From Jimgerdemannia flammicorona (lineage: Eukaryota > Mucoromycota > Endogonomycetes > Endogonales > Endogonaceae), in contig RBNI01002002.1 of NCBI GenBank assembly GCA_003990745.1, positions 1 through 20,094 of the forward strand: a stretch of 20,094 nt of DNA, given 5' to 3'. The stretch's first letter is position 1; every line of letters starts with the position of its first letter. The translations under genes were made by a program, and so were the position numbers. A model generated the notes under the pieces. It did no database searches, was not told the DNA's origin, and saw only the letters and a list, made by a program, of their open reading frames with translations. Shown in pieces: positions 9,410-19,114 of the stretch.

Positions 9410-10129
9410 TTGGTGGATTTTCCTGACTTCACTGATACAGGACCAGCAGTCATTCAGGTGTTCAGAGCAGTACATTCTAGTACCATGGGGGCATCTTTCT
9501 TGAGGGGCATAGCCATCAATGATCTTATTGTATCACTGCTCATCTGTGAGCTTGGGTGTCTTGTTCTTGTTCTTGTTCACTAAGTACATGAAGACCTCTG
9601 TGTCTTCTTCATCTTCTTCCTCTATGTCTGGTAGGACTCCTTTGTAGACATTGATAGAGACTCATATCTTTCTCCCTCTGTAGTTGATCTATATCTTCTG
9701 GGCATTGAGGTCAATGATAGCCCTGGCCTTGTGAAGCCATTGGTTGCCAATGAGGATGTCATAGTTGGTGACACTTGTAACAATCACATCTACTGGGATA
9801 GTAGCTCCTCCTATCTTGATGGGGACTTCTCAGATTTTGCCAAGGGGGGTAGCTCATGTACTATCTGCTGTAACATAGACCATCTTGGTGGACTCTTCAA
9901 TATCCCAACCTAGGTGGTCAATTGCCTTCTTGCTCATGAGGCATCCTCCAGCACCAGTATCAATGATGGCATCAAAGATACAGTCTTCGATCTGGCAGGG
10001 GGTATAGGCTGATGTCTTGCGCTGGTCTTCGGATTCTTCACCTGAGTTCTCAGATTCTTTCTGTGCATTGTGAGCTTCTATAATCTTGTACTCTTGATTC
10101 TTGGTGGTAGTTGCAAGTCCTACTCTCAA
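9410..10129 (-). pseudogene. Retropepsin-like protease and Cys/His spacer
   Basis: The aspartic protease would cut the Gag-Pol polyprotein. The active-site DTGA is at 9950-9961 (DAIIDTGAGGC). It is followed by VTADST, TPLGK, the GGATIPVDVIVT strand, YDILIGNQWL and KARAIIDLNAQK, all typical of Gypsy proteases. In-frame stops include TGA 9854-9856, a second TGA a few codons later, then TAG and TGA near 9660-9690, each explicable by C to T. Downstream, before the dUTPase, a Cys/His cluster (YCSEHLNDCWSC, preceded by CPHG) lies at about 9430-9500 and may bind zinc. The frame is continuous with gag upstream and dUTPase downstream. Confidence 0.85.
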
Positions 10130-10213
10130 CTGCTGTCTGAAGGCAGGGACTTCAGCTAGCTGTCCAAAAGTGGCATTGACCTTCTGTTCCTTGAGGTCCT
10201 TATAGATGTCATA

Positions 10214-11482
10214 CTAGTAGATCTTAGTCTTGCGCAGCTTCTGTTCCTTCTTGCTTTCGCTTTCCCCTGAGACTGGAGTAGTGCCTTCAATGATTTGGTA
10301 GGTAGCTTCATCTACCTCCATATCTTGATCAATCTCCTCAGGTTGGGTCTTGCTTTGAATGGTGACAGCTGGGGTCTTCTTTGGTCTTCCAACTAGCTTA
10401 CTGTTGCTCTTCTTGTCATAGGGCTTGGACCAGGTTCTGGTACCTTCAGTAGCAGGGTAGAATTCAAGCTCCTCATAGTATTCTTCATCATCAGTGTCAC
10501 CAATCTCCTCGATGACTACTGCATTGGTTTGTTCTCTGATTCTGCTAGCATTGCTTGGTTGGACTTTGCATCTTGTTTTGCTCATGCAACTCTTTGCATA
10601 GTGGCCTTCTTCTCAACATCTAAAGCATGTGATGTTATTGCATTCTTCTATAGCAGCTGCAAATCTCTGTACTGGTCTCCTGTTGGCACTTTGGACTTCT
10701 CTAACAACTTCACCAAGGTGTGCAGTCATCTTGGCAAACTGCTTGGCGAGTTCCTCTACTGGGTCAGCTTTGGCTGTCTTGGGGATAGGTGTGGTTGGTT
10801 GTCTGTTCACAACTATAGCTGGTAAGATACTAGTTGGTTTTGATGGCTCAATCTTAATGCCAGTTATTTTCTCCATTGAGTATTCAGCAGGGTATCTGGC
10901 AGTCCAATATCTCTGTACAAAGACCACTTTCTGATCAAGAGTCAGTGCAGCTGGGGTAGACTGGATTGCTAAGGCAATTTCAGGGTAAACTCCTTTGAGA
11001 AAGGTTGAATTCACTATTTGTTCCTTAAGACAGTCATCATAGCCAGCCAAGACAATCTGGTGGCAAATTCGGGTATAGAATGAGTTAGGATCTTCACTAA
11101 GTCCCTGGCAGATAGTATTGAGTTGATCCTTGAGAGCTTACTTGATCTCTTTGGTATAATATGTTGTTCTGAGGAAGACCTTTATGTTGGTAAGTTTGGC
11201 TGCACCAGCATCAGCAATGGTGGCTGCATTGAACTTGTCTCTGGCAGGTCCTCTGAGGCTGACTGGTAGAAGGGCCAATTGAGCATCCACACAAGGGCTC
11301 ATATGGCAGTGAATTGTTCAAAGTCTTCAATAAAGGTCAGGATTGACTCTTCAGTAGTATATCCATAGAATGTGGGGGGATGTATTTCTATCTTATCTTG
11401 AATTCTTGCAGGGGTGACTCTTGTAGTCAGGGTAGTTGTTGTGGGAGTTGTTCGTTTTTCAGCTTGAAAGTGAGGAATTCAT
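10214..11482 (-). pseudogene. Gag region with a CCHC zinc knuckle
   Basis: Gag packages element RNA into virus-like particles. The core shows Gypsy gag character: RGPARDKFNAATIADAGAAK, then ARICHQIVLAGYDDC-type sequence, STFLKGVYPEI and VQRYWTARYPAEY. A CX2CX4HX4C knuckle (CFRC...GHYAKSC) is at 10586-10627 with a TGA (10613-10615) inside it. A long acidic and polar tail follows (VVIEEIGDTDDEEYYEELE) up to TAG 10214-10216, after which the same frame runs to the protease. The N-terminal part (TFYGYTTEESILTFIEDFEQ, about 11310-11463) is in another frame, so a one-base indel lies near 11300; a TGA also falls there. An ATG at 11480-11482 is in the main frame but stops after seven codons. The true start is unresolved. 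Confidence 0.85.
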
Positions 11483-11491
11483 CTTGAATCA

Positions 11492-11508
11492 CCAGCCAAT
11501 GGGCACCA
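11492..11508 (-). other. Primer binding site
   Basis: In element sense TGGTGCCCATTGGCTGG starts three bases after the 5' LTR ends. A leading TGG, complementary to the CCA tail of a tRNA, is the standard form. The matching tRNA cannot be named from here. Confidence 0.65.
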
Positions 11509-11719
11509 AGTTGTCACATAGTGGTCGCTGAGTCCTTCAAATACACCAGATTCTCTTCAAGGTGTATCTCTTAGACTAACTCAAGTTTGTTATAAGTAAG
11601 CTCTTATTGGAGTGCCTTCCCAAGGTCTTATAGTCCTCAAACTTCTTATCTTTAAACTGTCTTGTTATCTCTTAGATTGCTTGCAAGGAAGTGTGTGTAT
11701 TGTACTGAGAGGAACTGAC

Positions 11720-11725
11720 TTTATT
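11720..11725 (-). terminator. AATAAA poly(A) signal in the LTR
   Basis: AATAAA in element sense lies 20 bases beyond the TATA box. The same hexamer is present in the 3' LTR. In a retroelement LTR this pairing would set R-region 3' ends. The role is inferred from spacing only. Confidence 0.45.
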
Positions 11726-11744
11726 TCAAAGGAAATAAGAAGAG

Positions 11745-11752
11745 TATTTATA
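11745..11752 (-). promoter_or_regulatory. TATA box of the 5' LTR
   Basis: TATAAATA in element sense lies about 235 bases before the inner end of the LTR and is unchanged in the 3' LTR (4514-4521). Transcription would be expected to start about 30 bases further on, near 11715. The element could then begin its RNA at R and end it in the other LTR. Confidence 0.55.
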
Positions 11753-11991
11753 CAAAATATAATTCAATAGTTGCTAAGATATAAAGCTAAATATAAATTC
11801 CAATAACTAAAACTACTAAGTTCCAGGGTCGGTATTGATGGTTGTACAGGTTCAGAATGCTGGTATTATTTAGTATCACATCAAAATGCCAGTGCTGGAA
11901 CAATTTTGCATCACCTCAGAATACCAGTGTTGGCATTATCCAGTGTTACATGAGAATACCAGTGCTGGCATTATCCAGTATAACAAAGAAC

Positions 11992-12810
11992 TTAGAGCAG
12001 AAAGTTCAGGATCATGGGGGCTTCATCATCATCATCACTGAAGGAGATGAGATCCGCGAATTCATCATGTAGGTCGCATGTTTCGCATACTTCGCATGCT
12101 TCGGGTATGTCATGTGGGATGACATCATCAATGACATCATTATGTTCAGCTGTGGCAGGAATAAGATCTGGAGCTCTCTAGTCTATGAGATTCTCTTCCA
12201 CAAAATAGGAAACAAATGTAGGGTCTTGGGGAGGTCTAACCTAGATGCTTGGGCCTTGGAATACTGAGATCAATCCTTGTAGAAATTGATCTGGGTTTTT
12301 CTGGAGGATAGGGTGCCAGAAGTCTTCTACTTCTTCACTGTTGAGGGTAATAGTGGACTGGGCTTCTATAGCCACCCTGGCTTCTAGTGCATTGATATGG
12401 CAGGATGACAGGTCTCTGAAATCTGAGACTCTAACATACTCCAAGTTGGGGATCAACCATGGTGTATGCCTGAAGATCTGATGGATCTTCTTAGCTGTCC
12501 TCATTTTGCGTATATCCATGAGAGTGGCATCTTGTAGCTCTTGGGTACTGGTCTGTGGGAACTCCTGGCAGAGAAGGTTTCCTATTTCATACTCCTGCCA
12601 CATTTGGAGGCATTCAGTAGCAATGGTGATCCTTGTTTCCATTTCGTGGCAGTAGAGAATGAAGTAATAAGGGTCTACAGTACCCAGGTTGATACTAGGA
12701 GTCCTTCTTGAGCAGGTCCCCATGGCTCTTCTGATGTCTTGGAATATTCTTTCTTCGACTGAGATACCTTGGTGGTTCCTTAACCTTGAGGTTTGGCAAG
12801 CAGCAGACAT
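11992..12810 (-). pseudogene. LTR-encoded ORF (5' LTR copy), family not recognised
   Basis: Read from ATG 12810 to TAA 11992-11994 this is about 272 codons in one frame. In this copy it is interrupted by TAG 12241-12243 and TAG 12178-12180, so only 189 codons are continuous. At both sites the other LTR has a sense codon (CAG and TGG). The product is mostly helical-looking, with MWQEYEIGNLL, ALEARVAIEAQSTITLNSEE and EDFWHPILQKNPD. It ends with a Cys-rich, acidic tail (EACEVCETCDLHDEFADLI then SDDDDE). No retroelement domain is recognisable. The frame continues upstream to ATG 12945, but that stretch has stops at 12922, 12868 and 12862, two of them (12922 and 12868) shared with the other LTR. 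It lies in U3, upstream of the TATA box, so full-length RNA would carry it after pol. Confidence 0.7.
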
Positions 12811-13052
12811 TTCATTTGTGATAAGTCTTTGAGCTATTTTGGGATTGGTGGTTCTTATTGGTTACTGCTACTGTAGTTCCTTGATCCTTCTTTTATATTC
12901 TTCAGGCTGCTTGTGCTGTGGTCACAATGACTCACAGTTGGTCATTATTGCTCATCTTGTATGCTGTATGATCTTCTTGTGCTTCAATCTGGTGGCTTGT
13001 AAGGAAAGGCTGTCTCCTGTGCTGATGTCATCATTCTGGGGTCACTGTTACA

Positions 13053-13056
13053 ATAA
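13053..13056. other. Right target-site duplication ATAA
   Basis: ATAA directly follows the outer end of the 5' LTR and pairs with ATAA at 4277-4280. The match does not extend to a fifth base. Confidence 0.65.
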
Positions 13057-14306
13057 ATATCCCAGTATCTAGAGTAAATAAACCTTAGATCAAAATAGTT
13101 CAAAGCAAAGAGATAAGAGAACTAGTAAGTCTGTAGGTAGATATACTTTGAACTCATCCACTCTTATATTTCTGAGAACTCTAAGAAGTTAAAGAAGATT
13201 AAGTATTTAAAATAAAGAAATCTACCATACTTTTAAGATTAAGCATCTACTATATTATAACTTGTTATCTATTGACTAGTAATTCAAGATAAATATCTCA
13301 CTTTAAGCTAAATAATTATTAATGAATACTCTTTAAATATCTACTTAAATTAAATTAAGATATCTAGACAAAATAGATATAAGACTATCAGTATTCTATA
13401 AATATATTTCTGATAAATCAATTATTACCTTTCTTGATAATTTTGAGTAATTTACTTCTATAAGAGCTCTGTCTATAGTATAGCAAGTAGTTTTTATATT
13501 CTTTAGTCTCTAAGGTCTAGCAAAAACTATATTATCAATAATAAATTATATAGAATAAGATAATATTACAATATTAGTAGCATAGAAGACTCAGTTATAA
13601 ACTACTTACTATATAGATAAAATAAAATAGATTTTAATATATAATTTATTAAAAAATAAGTAAAGTTTCAAATACTTTTTATATCTGAATCTATTATTAG
13701 ATAATTCTTATAAATTATACTGATACTATTAGAGATCAAGTAGCTGAAGCAATCTTATGAAAGAAATTTACTCAGAAATAGCTATAGCAATCTAGTCATC
13801 ACTAGTAGTTCTGGATCTATGTATTATAAAAGATGACTTATTTCCAGTAATACTAGATAGTTAGATACTCTGAAGAGAGAGTCACTAGAGCAAAGTTAAA
13901 GTACCTCAGATAATTAGTATAATTTCTACAACTATAGTCAATTTAAATATACCTTAGTCAAAAACTATAGAGTAGTAGAGAAATAGTAATTCTATAAAAG
14001 AACTTACCAAAAGGTTTTTCAAAATAACTATAAACTTAAGTTATATAGTAAAGAAAATCAAAGTAAAAGATTGCTACCCAGTTTAGAAGTTTGCTATCAC
14101 TATAGATAAGAAGAGAGATATATACTATATAGAGAAGAAGGTTACTATTCTTATGAATATATAAGTGAAATTAAGTATAAGATCTAGTTAAGCAATACTA
14201 TCAGAAATCATGAAAAGACTAATATTATTATCTTTGAAGAGATTGAAGAATTGGAGAAAGAACAAAAATAAGAAGTCTACTCTGCTTTGATATCTAAGAA
14301 AGATAT
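13057..14306. other. Very AT-rich relic DNA, no gene recognised
   Basis: About 1.25 kb dominated by A and T with stops in all frames. The + strand near 14050-14280 has a residual coding-like texture (VKDCYPV, LSEIMKRL), which suggests an old, heavily C-to-T mutated element. I cannot identify it. The composition changes sharply near 14307-14317, where the LINE 5' region begins. Confidence 0.5.
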
Positions 14307-14406
14307 CTACAAATGCATGACACGTACCTTTCTCCGGTACAATTCGCGTTACACAAACTTCAAGCAACAGTTTTTTGACACAAAGTGGAGGAAAGGTACT
14401 ATAAAC

Positions 14407-16434
14407 ATGTCTTCGAGCAAGAGTTCTGATGGGCGTGCTGGGTCGGGTGGACCTGAGGCCTTTGGCTGGCAGCAGGTTGGGAGGGGGTATGGCCTGGGGA
14501 TGGGGGCCTTTGGAGGGTTGAAGGGTGGCGAGGGTGCTGGAGGAGGGCCGGTGTCAGGTGGGAATTGAGGAGAGACTGGCCCTATGAGCTTTGCTGACAA
14601 GGTAAAGGGGAGTGGATGGCCGACTGGAACCAGGGCTGGTGCTGCTGTGGGGAAGGGCAAGGCGAGCCTTGGAAGGGGGGGAGGTCCCCAGCCTGGGGGT
14701 GCAAGCATAGGGTCTGGAGGTATTGTGGCTGGGGGCAGGACTGCTGATGGTGGCATGACGGGGAATCACAAAAAAAAAAGAGATGTGACGGTTGATGGCG
14801 GAGTGGGGCTGGGGTTACTGATTGGGAAGGGGGACCTGGCTGATGGTGTGATGGGACTGGTGGTGGTGCCGTTACTCAAGAAGTCAATCTCGGAGTTTGT
14901 GGTCACCTTGTGCTTCCGGGGCTTGGCGGTGATGGTGAGGATGGTCTTGGGGCTTATCTCGCAGCAGGTGGCTGGGGCTGCTTCGGTGAAGTTCCTAAAG
15001 GGGCTGAAGGGGGTGGAGGTGGGATTTGAGGAGGCAGGGCCACTGGATGCGGCGATGAAGACTGGAGTAGTAGTTGGTGAGGTGGCAGTACCTATGGTGA
15101 GGTGCCTTAGGTGGGACCCCAGGGTGGTGCAGTTGTTGGTCAAAGGGGTGCCTACAGTGACGAAGATGGAGACCAGGAGGAGGATTGAGGAGGTGCTGGC
15201 TGAGTATGGGGATGTTGTGGATATCGGGTTCAGGGTGTGGGAAGGGACGGAGATCAGGACAGGCGATGTGGATATCAGGATTAGGCTGGCAGGGAGGGAG
15301 GCCACAGGAAAGGAGAGGGACTGGCCTTCGGTGTTGATGTGGGGTATGGTAGTATGTAGGATATCGAGGGTGAAGGGGAGTGAGGAGGAGGAGGAGGACT
15401 TGTTGGAGGCGTTGGAGGAGTTGGGTGGTGCTGTGGAATGGAGGGCGAAGGCCTGGAAGCTTTTTGAGGAGTCGACGCATCTGGAGGTTGTAGAGGGGAA
15501 GCGTATCCACATGGATAAGAAGCAGTGGGAGAGGGTACAGGGGCGTCGGAGGCAGAGAGAGCTTCTGGTGAGTATGCTGGCAGAGGTGAAGAAGACGGCG
15601 GTTGGAGCTGAGGTGTCTGGGGGCGTCGGTGCCAGTGTCTGGGCTGGTAATAGTGGAGGAGAAGCGGAGGTGGGCAAGGAAGAGGCTGGGAAGGTGCTGG
15701 GCAAGGGCCCCTATACTGATGGCACTTTTGAGGTCTGGGAACAGGAGCTGGATGCAACCCCGCCTCCTCTTATCAGGAGGGGCCCGGCGGGGAAGAGGAG
15801 GGTGCCTGAGGATGGGGCGATGAAGGGGGTCCAGCGGGTGCGCTTTGGGGTCCCGGATGTGGAGAGAGGGGGTCAGGTGGTGGCGGCTGGCGAGGATAAG
15901 CTGGTGGATGTCCCTGAGGAGGAGTGGGATGAGGCCGCCAGTGTAGGTGCTGATGTCACGATGTTGGATGTAGGACGGCCGGCAACCCCTGGAGGGAAGG
16001 AGGTGGGGAACTTACTGTGGATGCACACAGTGATGGATAACCTTGCAGCAGATACATTGGGAGAGGTGGACCTGCGGGCAATGCCAGAGGAGCATTGGGA
16101 AAGGATTCTGCAGGGCAAGGGTGTGGTGGAGGCACTGAAGGGGGAGATTCTTGCGATTTTCCTGGAGGAGGAGGGTTATGAGGTCGATGGAGTGAGGAAG
16201 GAGGAGCTGGCAGTGGTTGCAGGTGAGAGGGCAGCTTACTGTTGGGATGAGCATCATGGTTTGCAGCTCTGGAGAGAGGCTTGTCTGGAGTATAGGGAGG
16301 ACTTTGAGGAGAGGGAGGATGGAGCTATGGTGGAACTTCTGGAAGGGCTGGAGGCACGGGAATCAGGCGAAAGGGAACGAGCTGCTGAGCGTGCATTGGA
16401 CTTAGTGCAGGAAGAGCAGGATGCAGACTTGTAG
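14407..16434 (+). pseudogene. LINE ORF1, nucleic-acid-binding Gag-like protein
   Basis: The likely start is ATG 14407 (MSSSKSSDG), in frame with the rest but interrupted by TGA 14566-14568, where CGA would give Arg. From ATG 14584 the frame is open for 616 codons to TAG 16432-16434. The N-terminus is Gly-rich and disordered-looking. The middle (RVVQLLVKGVPTVTKMETRR through VDIGFRVWEG and VVCRISRV) has the alternating strand-helix look of an RRM-like fold, as in many LINE ORF1 proteins. The C-terminal third is acidic and helical, with repeated Glu and Leu (EEREDGAMVELLEGLEARE), suggesting coiled coil. No CCHC knuckle is seen. An A10 run at 14770-14779 encodes KKK. Its role would be binding element RNA. 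Its 14-base overlap with the ORF2 ATG suggests coupled translation. Confidence 0.75.
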
Positions 16435-17203
16435 AGGATGGGATTTTCACTTAACATTATTACCTATGAACAGTACAACAAACATTTTCTCTTTGAATGT
16501 GAATGGGTTGCGGGGATCTGGACGGCATAGGAACATTTTTACTTGGCTCAAGAGATTGGAGGCAGACCTTTTTCTACTACAGGATGTGAGGTGTGAGGAT
16601 GAGGATGATAGGCTGGAGTAGACTAGGGAATGGGGTGGAGCTGCTGCTTGGTTTAGAAAGGTGGCAATTCTGGTAAGGAAGGGTCGAGGGGACTTGGAGG
16701 GTGTCAGGAGCTGGGGGGATCGACTAGTCTGGGGAGATTGGCAGAGGCCGGGGTGGGAGTCAGTGAGAGTTGGCTCTTGCTACTGCCCGGCAGTTAGGGA
16801 TGAGAGAATTGCGTGGATCGAGGAGCTGATGGAGGAGGGTACTTTCTTGGAGGAAGGGGTGGATGTTCTGGGGGGGGACTTTAATATGGTTCAGGATCAG
16901 CTTCTTGACAGAACTGATGGAGGGAGGAGTACGGGGGGGAGAAGTGGGGGGCTGGGGGCATGGGAGGAGGTGGAGAGGTTGAGCTTACTGGGGGATATGG
17001 GCAGGATGCGGTGGGGTAATGCAAGGGTCTATATGCATTGGGTGAATGGCTTAGGTACCCGGATTGACTGGATTTTGATGGCTGAGAGCTGGGGTGCTGA
17101 TGTTTGGAAGTCATTAGAGGTGGAGTGGTGCCCTTGGTCTGATCACTGGGGACTGTTGGGGCAAGGGCAGTTTGGGGGGAGTGGGGATAGACCTGGACAT
17201 TAG
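16421..17203 (+). pseudogene. LINE ORF2, AP-type endonuclease domain
   Basis: This domain nicks target DNA to prime reverse transcription. Starts at ATG 16421, overlapping the ORF1 end by 14 bases, or ATG 16466, just before FSLNVNGLRGSGR, are both possible. Family motifs are visible: NVNGLR, LLQDVRC (usually with Glu where Asp stands), SCYCPAV, GGDFNMV (about 16874-16894), RIDWIL and WSDHWG (Ser-Asp-His at 17138-17146). Stops TAG 16619-16621 and TAG 17201-17203 interrupt the frame. The catalytic Asp-Asn and terminal Asp-His residues are kept. Confidence 0.85.
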
Positions 17204-19114
17204 TGCCTTAACTCCTCCCTGCTGACTGAGAAGGGGTTGTGGGACTCATGGGAGGAGGACATTCAGGCCAAGGTTGCGGTGTGGCAGCATGAGGGTTTGT
17301 CTGTGGATATCCATTAGAAACATCTAAAAGAGGCTGCAAGGGTATTTTGGAGAGGAGCCAGTAGGGAGGCTGGGAGGCAGAGGAGGGAGCGTACAAGGTG
17401 TGCTTCCAAAAGGCTGCAGAGACTGCAATTGGATTGGGCCGAGTTACTCACTTCCGATGGAGTGGAGGACTGGCAGATAGAGAGGGTGAAATTGGAGGTA
17501 GTGGAACTACAACAGGTGTTGAGAGATGAGGAAGAGACTTATATGCAAGATATGGCTGCTAGGCTGTGGTGGCAGGGGCTTGAGGAGGGTGAGAGGCCTA
17601 CTAGGTACTTATCGAGACTCCTTAAGGCTAGGAGAGTCTGGCATCAGTGAGATGGCATCCTGAATGCCGATGGGGAGATGGTGCATGGCACACAACGAAT
17701 CTTAGGAGTTTTGAAAGCACAATAGCAGGATCTGTGGAGTGAGGAGGATGGGGGTGCAGGGGAGGAGGAGATTGCCAATACACTTGAGGAGTGGGGGCCA
17801 CCACGGGTGGCTGATTTGGGTGACTTGGTCTTACCAGTACAAGGAGAGGAGATTCAGAGTGTCCTTGCAGTGACTAAGCTTGGAACATCACCAGGGGAGG
17901 ATGGATTACCATGGGACTTCTAGAAAAAGATGGTGACAGTCCCTGGAATTTTGGGTGAGATGGCTGCCCTCTGTGATCATGTTATTCAGAGGGGTGAGTG
18001 GGTTGGCGAGCAGGACCTTGGGCTGGTGGCCTTATTGTACAAAGATAAAGGCAGAAGGGAGGACTGGAGGAATTGGAGGCCGATTATGCTCCTGGATATG
18101 GACAGAAAATTAGTAACTAAGGTGATTGTTGCTAGGCTGCAGAGAGTTGCCCAAGGGGTGCTGGGGGAGGAGCAATGGGAATTTGTTGGGGGCAGGCTTA
18201 TAAGAGATGGGACTGCTTGGGTTCATGGTATCATTGAAGGAGCTAGGGCCTGTGGTCTTGATGGAAGGTTGGTTTTCTTGGACCAGGAGAAGGCGTATGA
18301 CCAGGTGTGACAGGTTTGGCTGGGCAAGGTGTTAGATCGAATTGGTGTTCCTCCGAGGTTTCAGGCCTCTATGTTGAGTCTGCTGGGGAGCAGTCAGGCA
18401 GCATTGATGTGCAATGGCCACCGGGGTCTGGCATTCTCATTGGGAAGGGGAGTTCCTCAGGGAGATCCTTTGTCCCCTATTCTCTATGCTCTTTCGCTGG
18501 AGCCATTGTTGGATCGGATTCACCATAAGGTGGTGGGGCTCTCCATTTATGATATAGGATGGAAGGTGGGGGCCTTTGCTGATGACATGGTGGTTGGACT
18601 TGGGTCTGTGGCAGATGTCAAGACGCTGAAGGAGACAGTGGATTGGTATGAGGCTCACTCGGGGGTGAAGCTCAACTGGGATAAGTGTGAGATGATGGTG
18701 CTAGGGAATGGGCTAGTGGGTGGGGATATCATTGGAACAATTGTCCCTTCTGGTGAGGTGGTGTGGTATCTGGGCATATTCCTTTCTATATATGGCTTAG
18801 TCCTACCGTGGGTGTGGTGGGAGAGCAGGGTGACTATGTGGGGGGAGGCCCTTCGAGGATGGGGAGGCCGACATATCTCTCTGGCAGGAAGAGTGGCGAT
18901 ACTGAATACATATTGGTTCCCCAAGCTGTGGTACATGGCCTACCATCTGGACTTCCCAGCATGGGTGGTGAAGAGGCTAATGAAAGTGGCGAGAGATTGG
19001 ATTTGGGCAGGGAGGAGAGCCCAGGTCAGTTGGGATACGTTGGTGGTACCAGTGGGCAGGGGGGGTCTAGGCCTTGTGGATTTCCCCAAGCGGTTATATT
19101 GTTTGAGAGCCTGA
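17204..19114 (+). pseudogene. LINE ORF2, linker and reverse transcriptase domain
   Basis: This part continues in the endonuclease frame. The linker has a basic helical stretch near 17330-17420, then WWQGLEEGERPTRYLSRLLK. RT begins at TSPGEDGLPWDF and shows LVALLYKDKGRREDWRNWRPI, the acidic motif FLDQEKAYDQV, GVPQGDPLSPILYALSLEPL (18449-18508) and catalytic FADD at 18575-18586. VKLNWDKCEMM and a thumb region (GRVAILNTYWFPKLWYM) follow. In-frame stops: TAG 17315, TGA 17648, TAG 17723, TAG 17921, TGA 18308 and TGA 19112. Most fit CGA or CAG to stop; the one after PWDF fits TGG to TAG. The active-site residues are intact. Confidence 0.9.

Larger units (their letters stand above)
4281..13052 (-). 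mobile_element. Complete, inactivated Ty3/Gypsy LTR retrotransposon carrying a dUTPase
   Basis: This 8.77 kb element reads on the - strand, with its 5' LTR at 11512-13052 and 3' LTR at 4281-5810. The LTRs begin TGTAAC and end GTGACA in element sense. Flanking ATAA at 4277-4280 and 13053-13056 forms a 4-base target duplication. A primer site lies 3 bases inside the 5' LTR and a polypurine tract abuts the 3' LTR. The order gag, protease, dUTPase, RT, RNase H, integrase (integrase last) is that of Ty3/Gypsy. From the middle of gag through RNase H all parts share one reading frame. The integrase is shifted by one base. More than a dozen in-frame stops, mostly readable as CGA, CAA or CAG mutated by C to T, show it is not autonomous now. 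No chromodomain was seen after the integrase GPF motif. Confidence 0.95.
11512..13052 (-). repeat. 5' LTR of the Gypsy element (1541 bases)
   Basis: This is the promoter LTR of the element and a direct repeat of 4281-5810. It has TATAAATA at 11745-11752 and AATAAA at 11720-11725, both on the - strand. That places U3 from 13052 to about 11715 and leaves about 200 bases for R plus U5. U3 is therefore unusually long and is mostly taken up by an ORF (11992-12810, perhaps from 12945). Confidence 0.95.

Noticed and set aside
14766..15704. 312-codon open frame on the - strand rich in Pro, Ser and Thr, with others at 15281-15757 and 19094-19834
   Set aside because: These are antisense shadows of the G-rich LINE ORFs. 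Few stops arise because the sense strand has little C, and the composition is low complexity with no domain signature.
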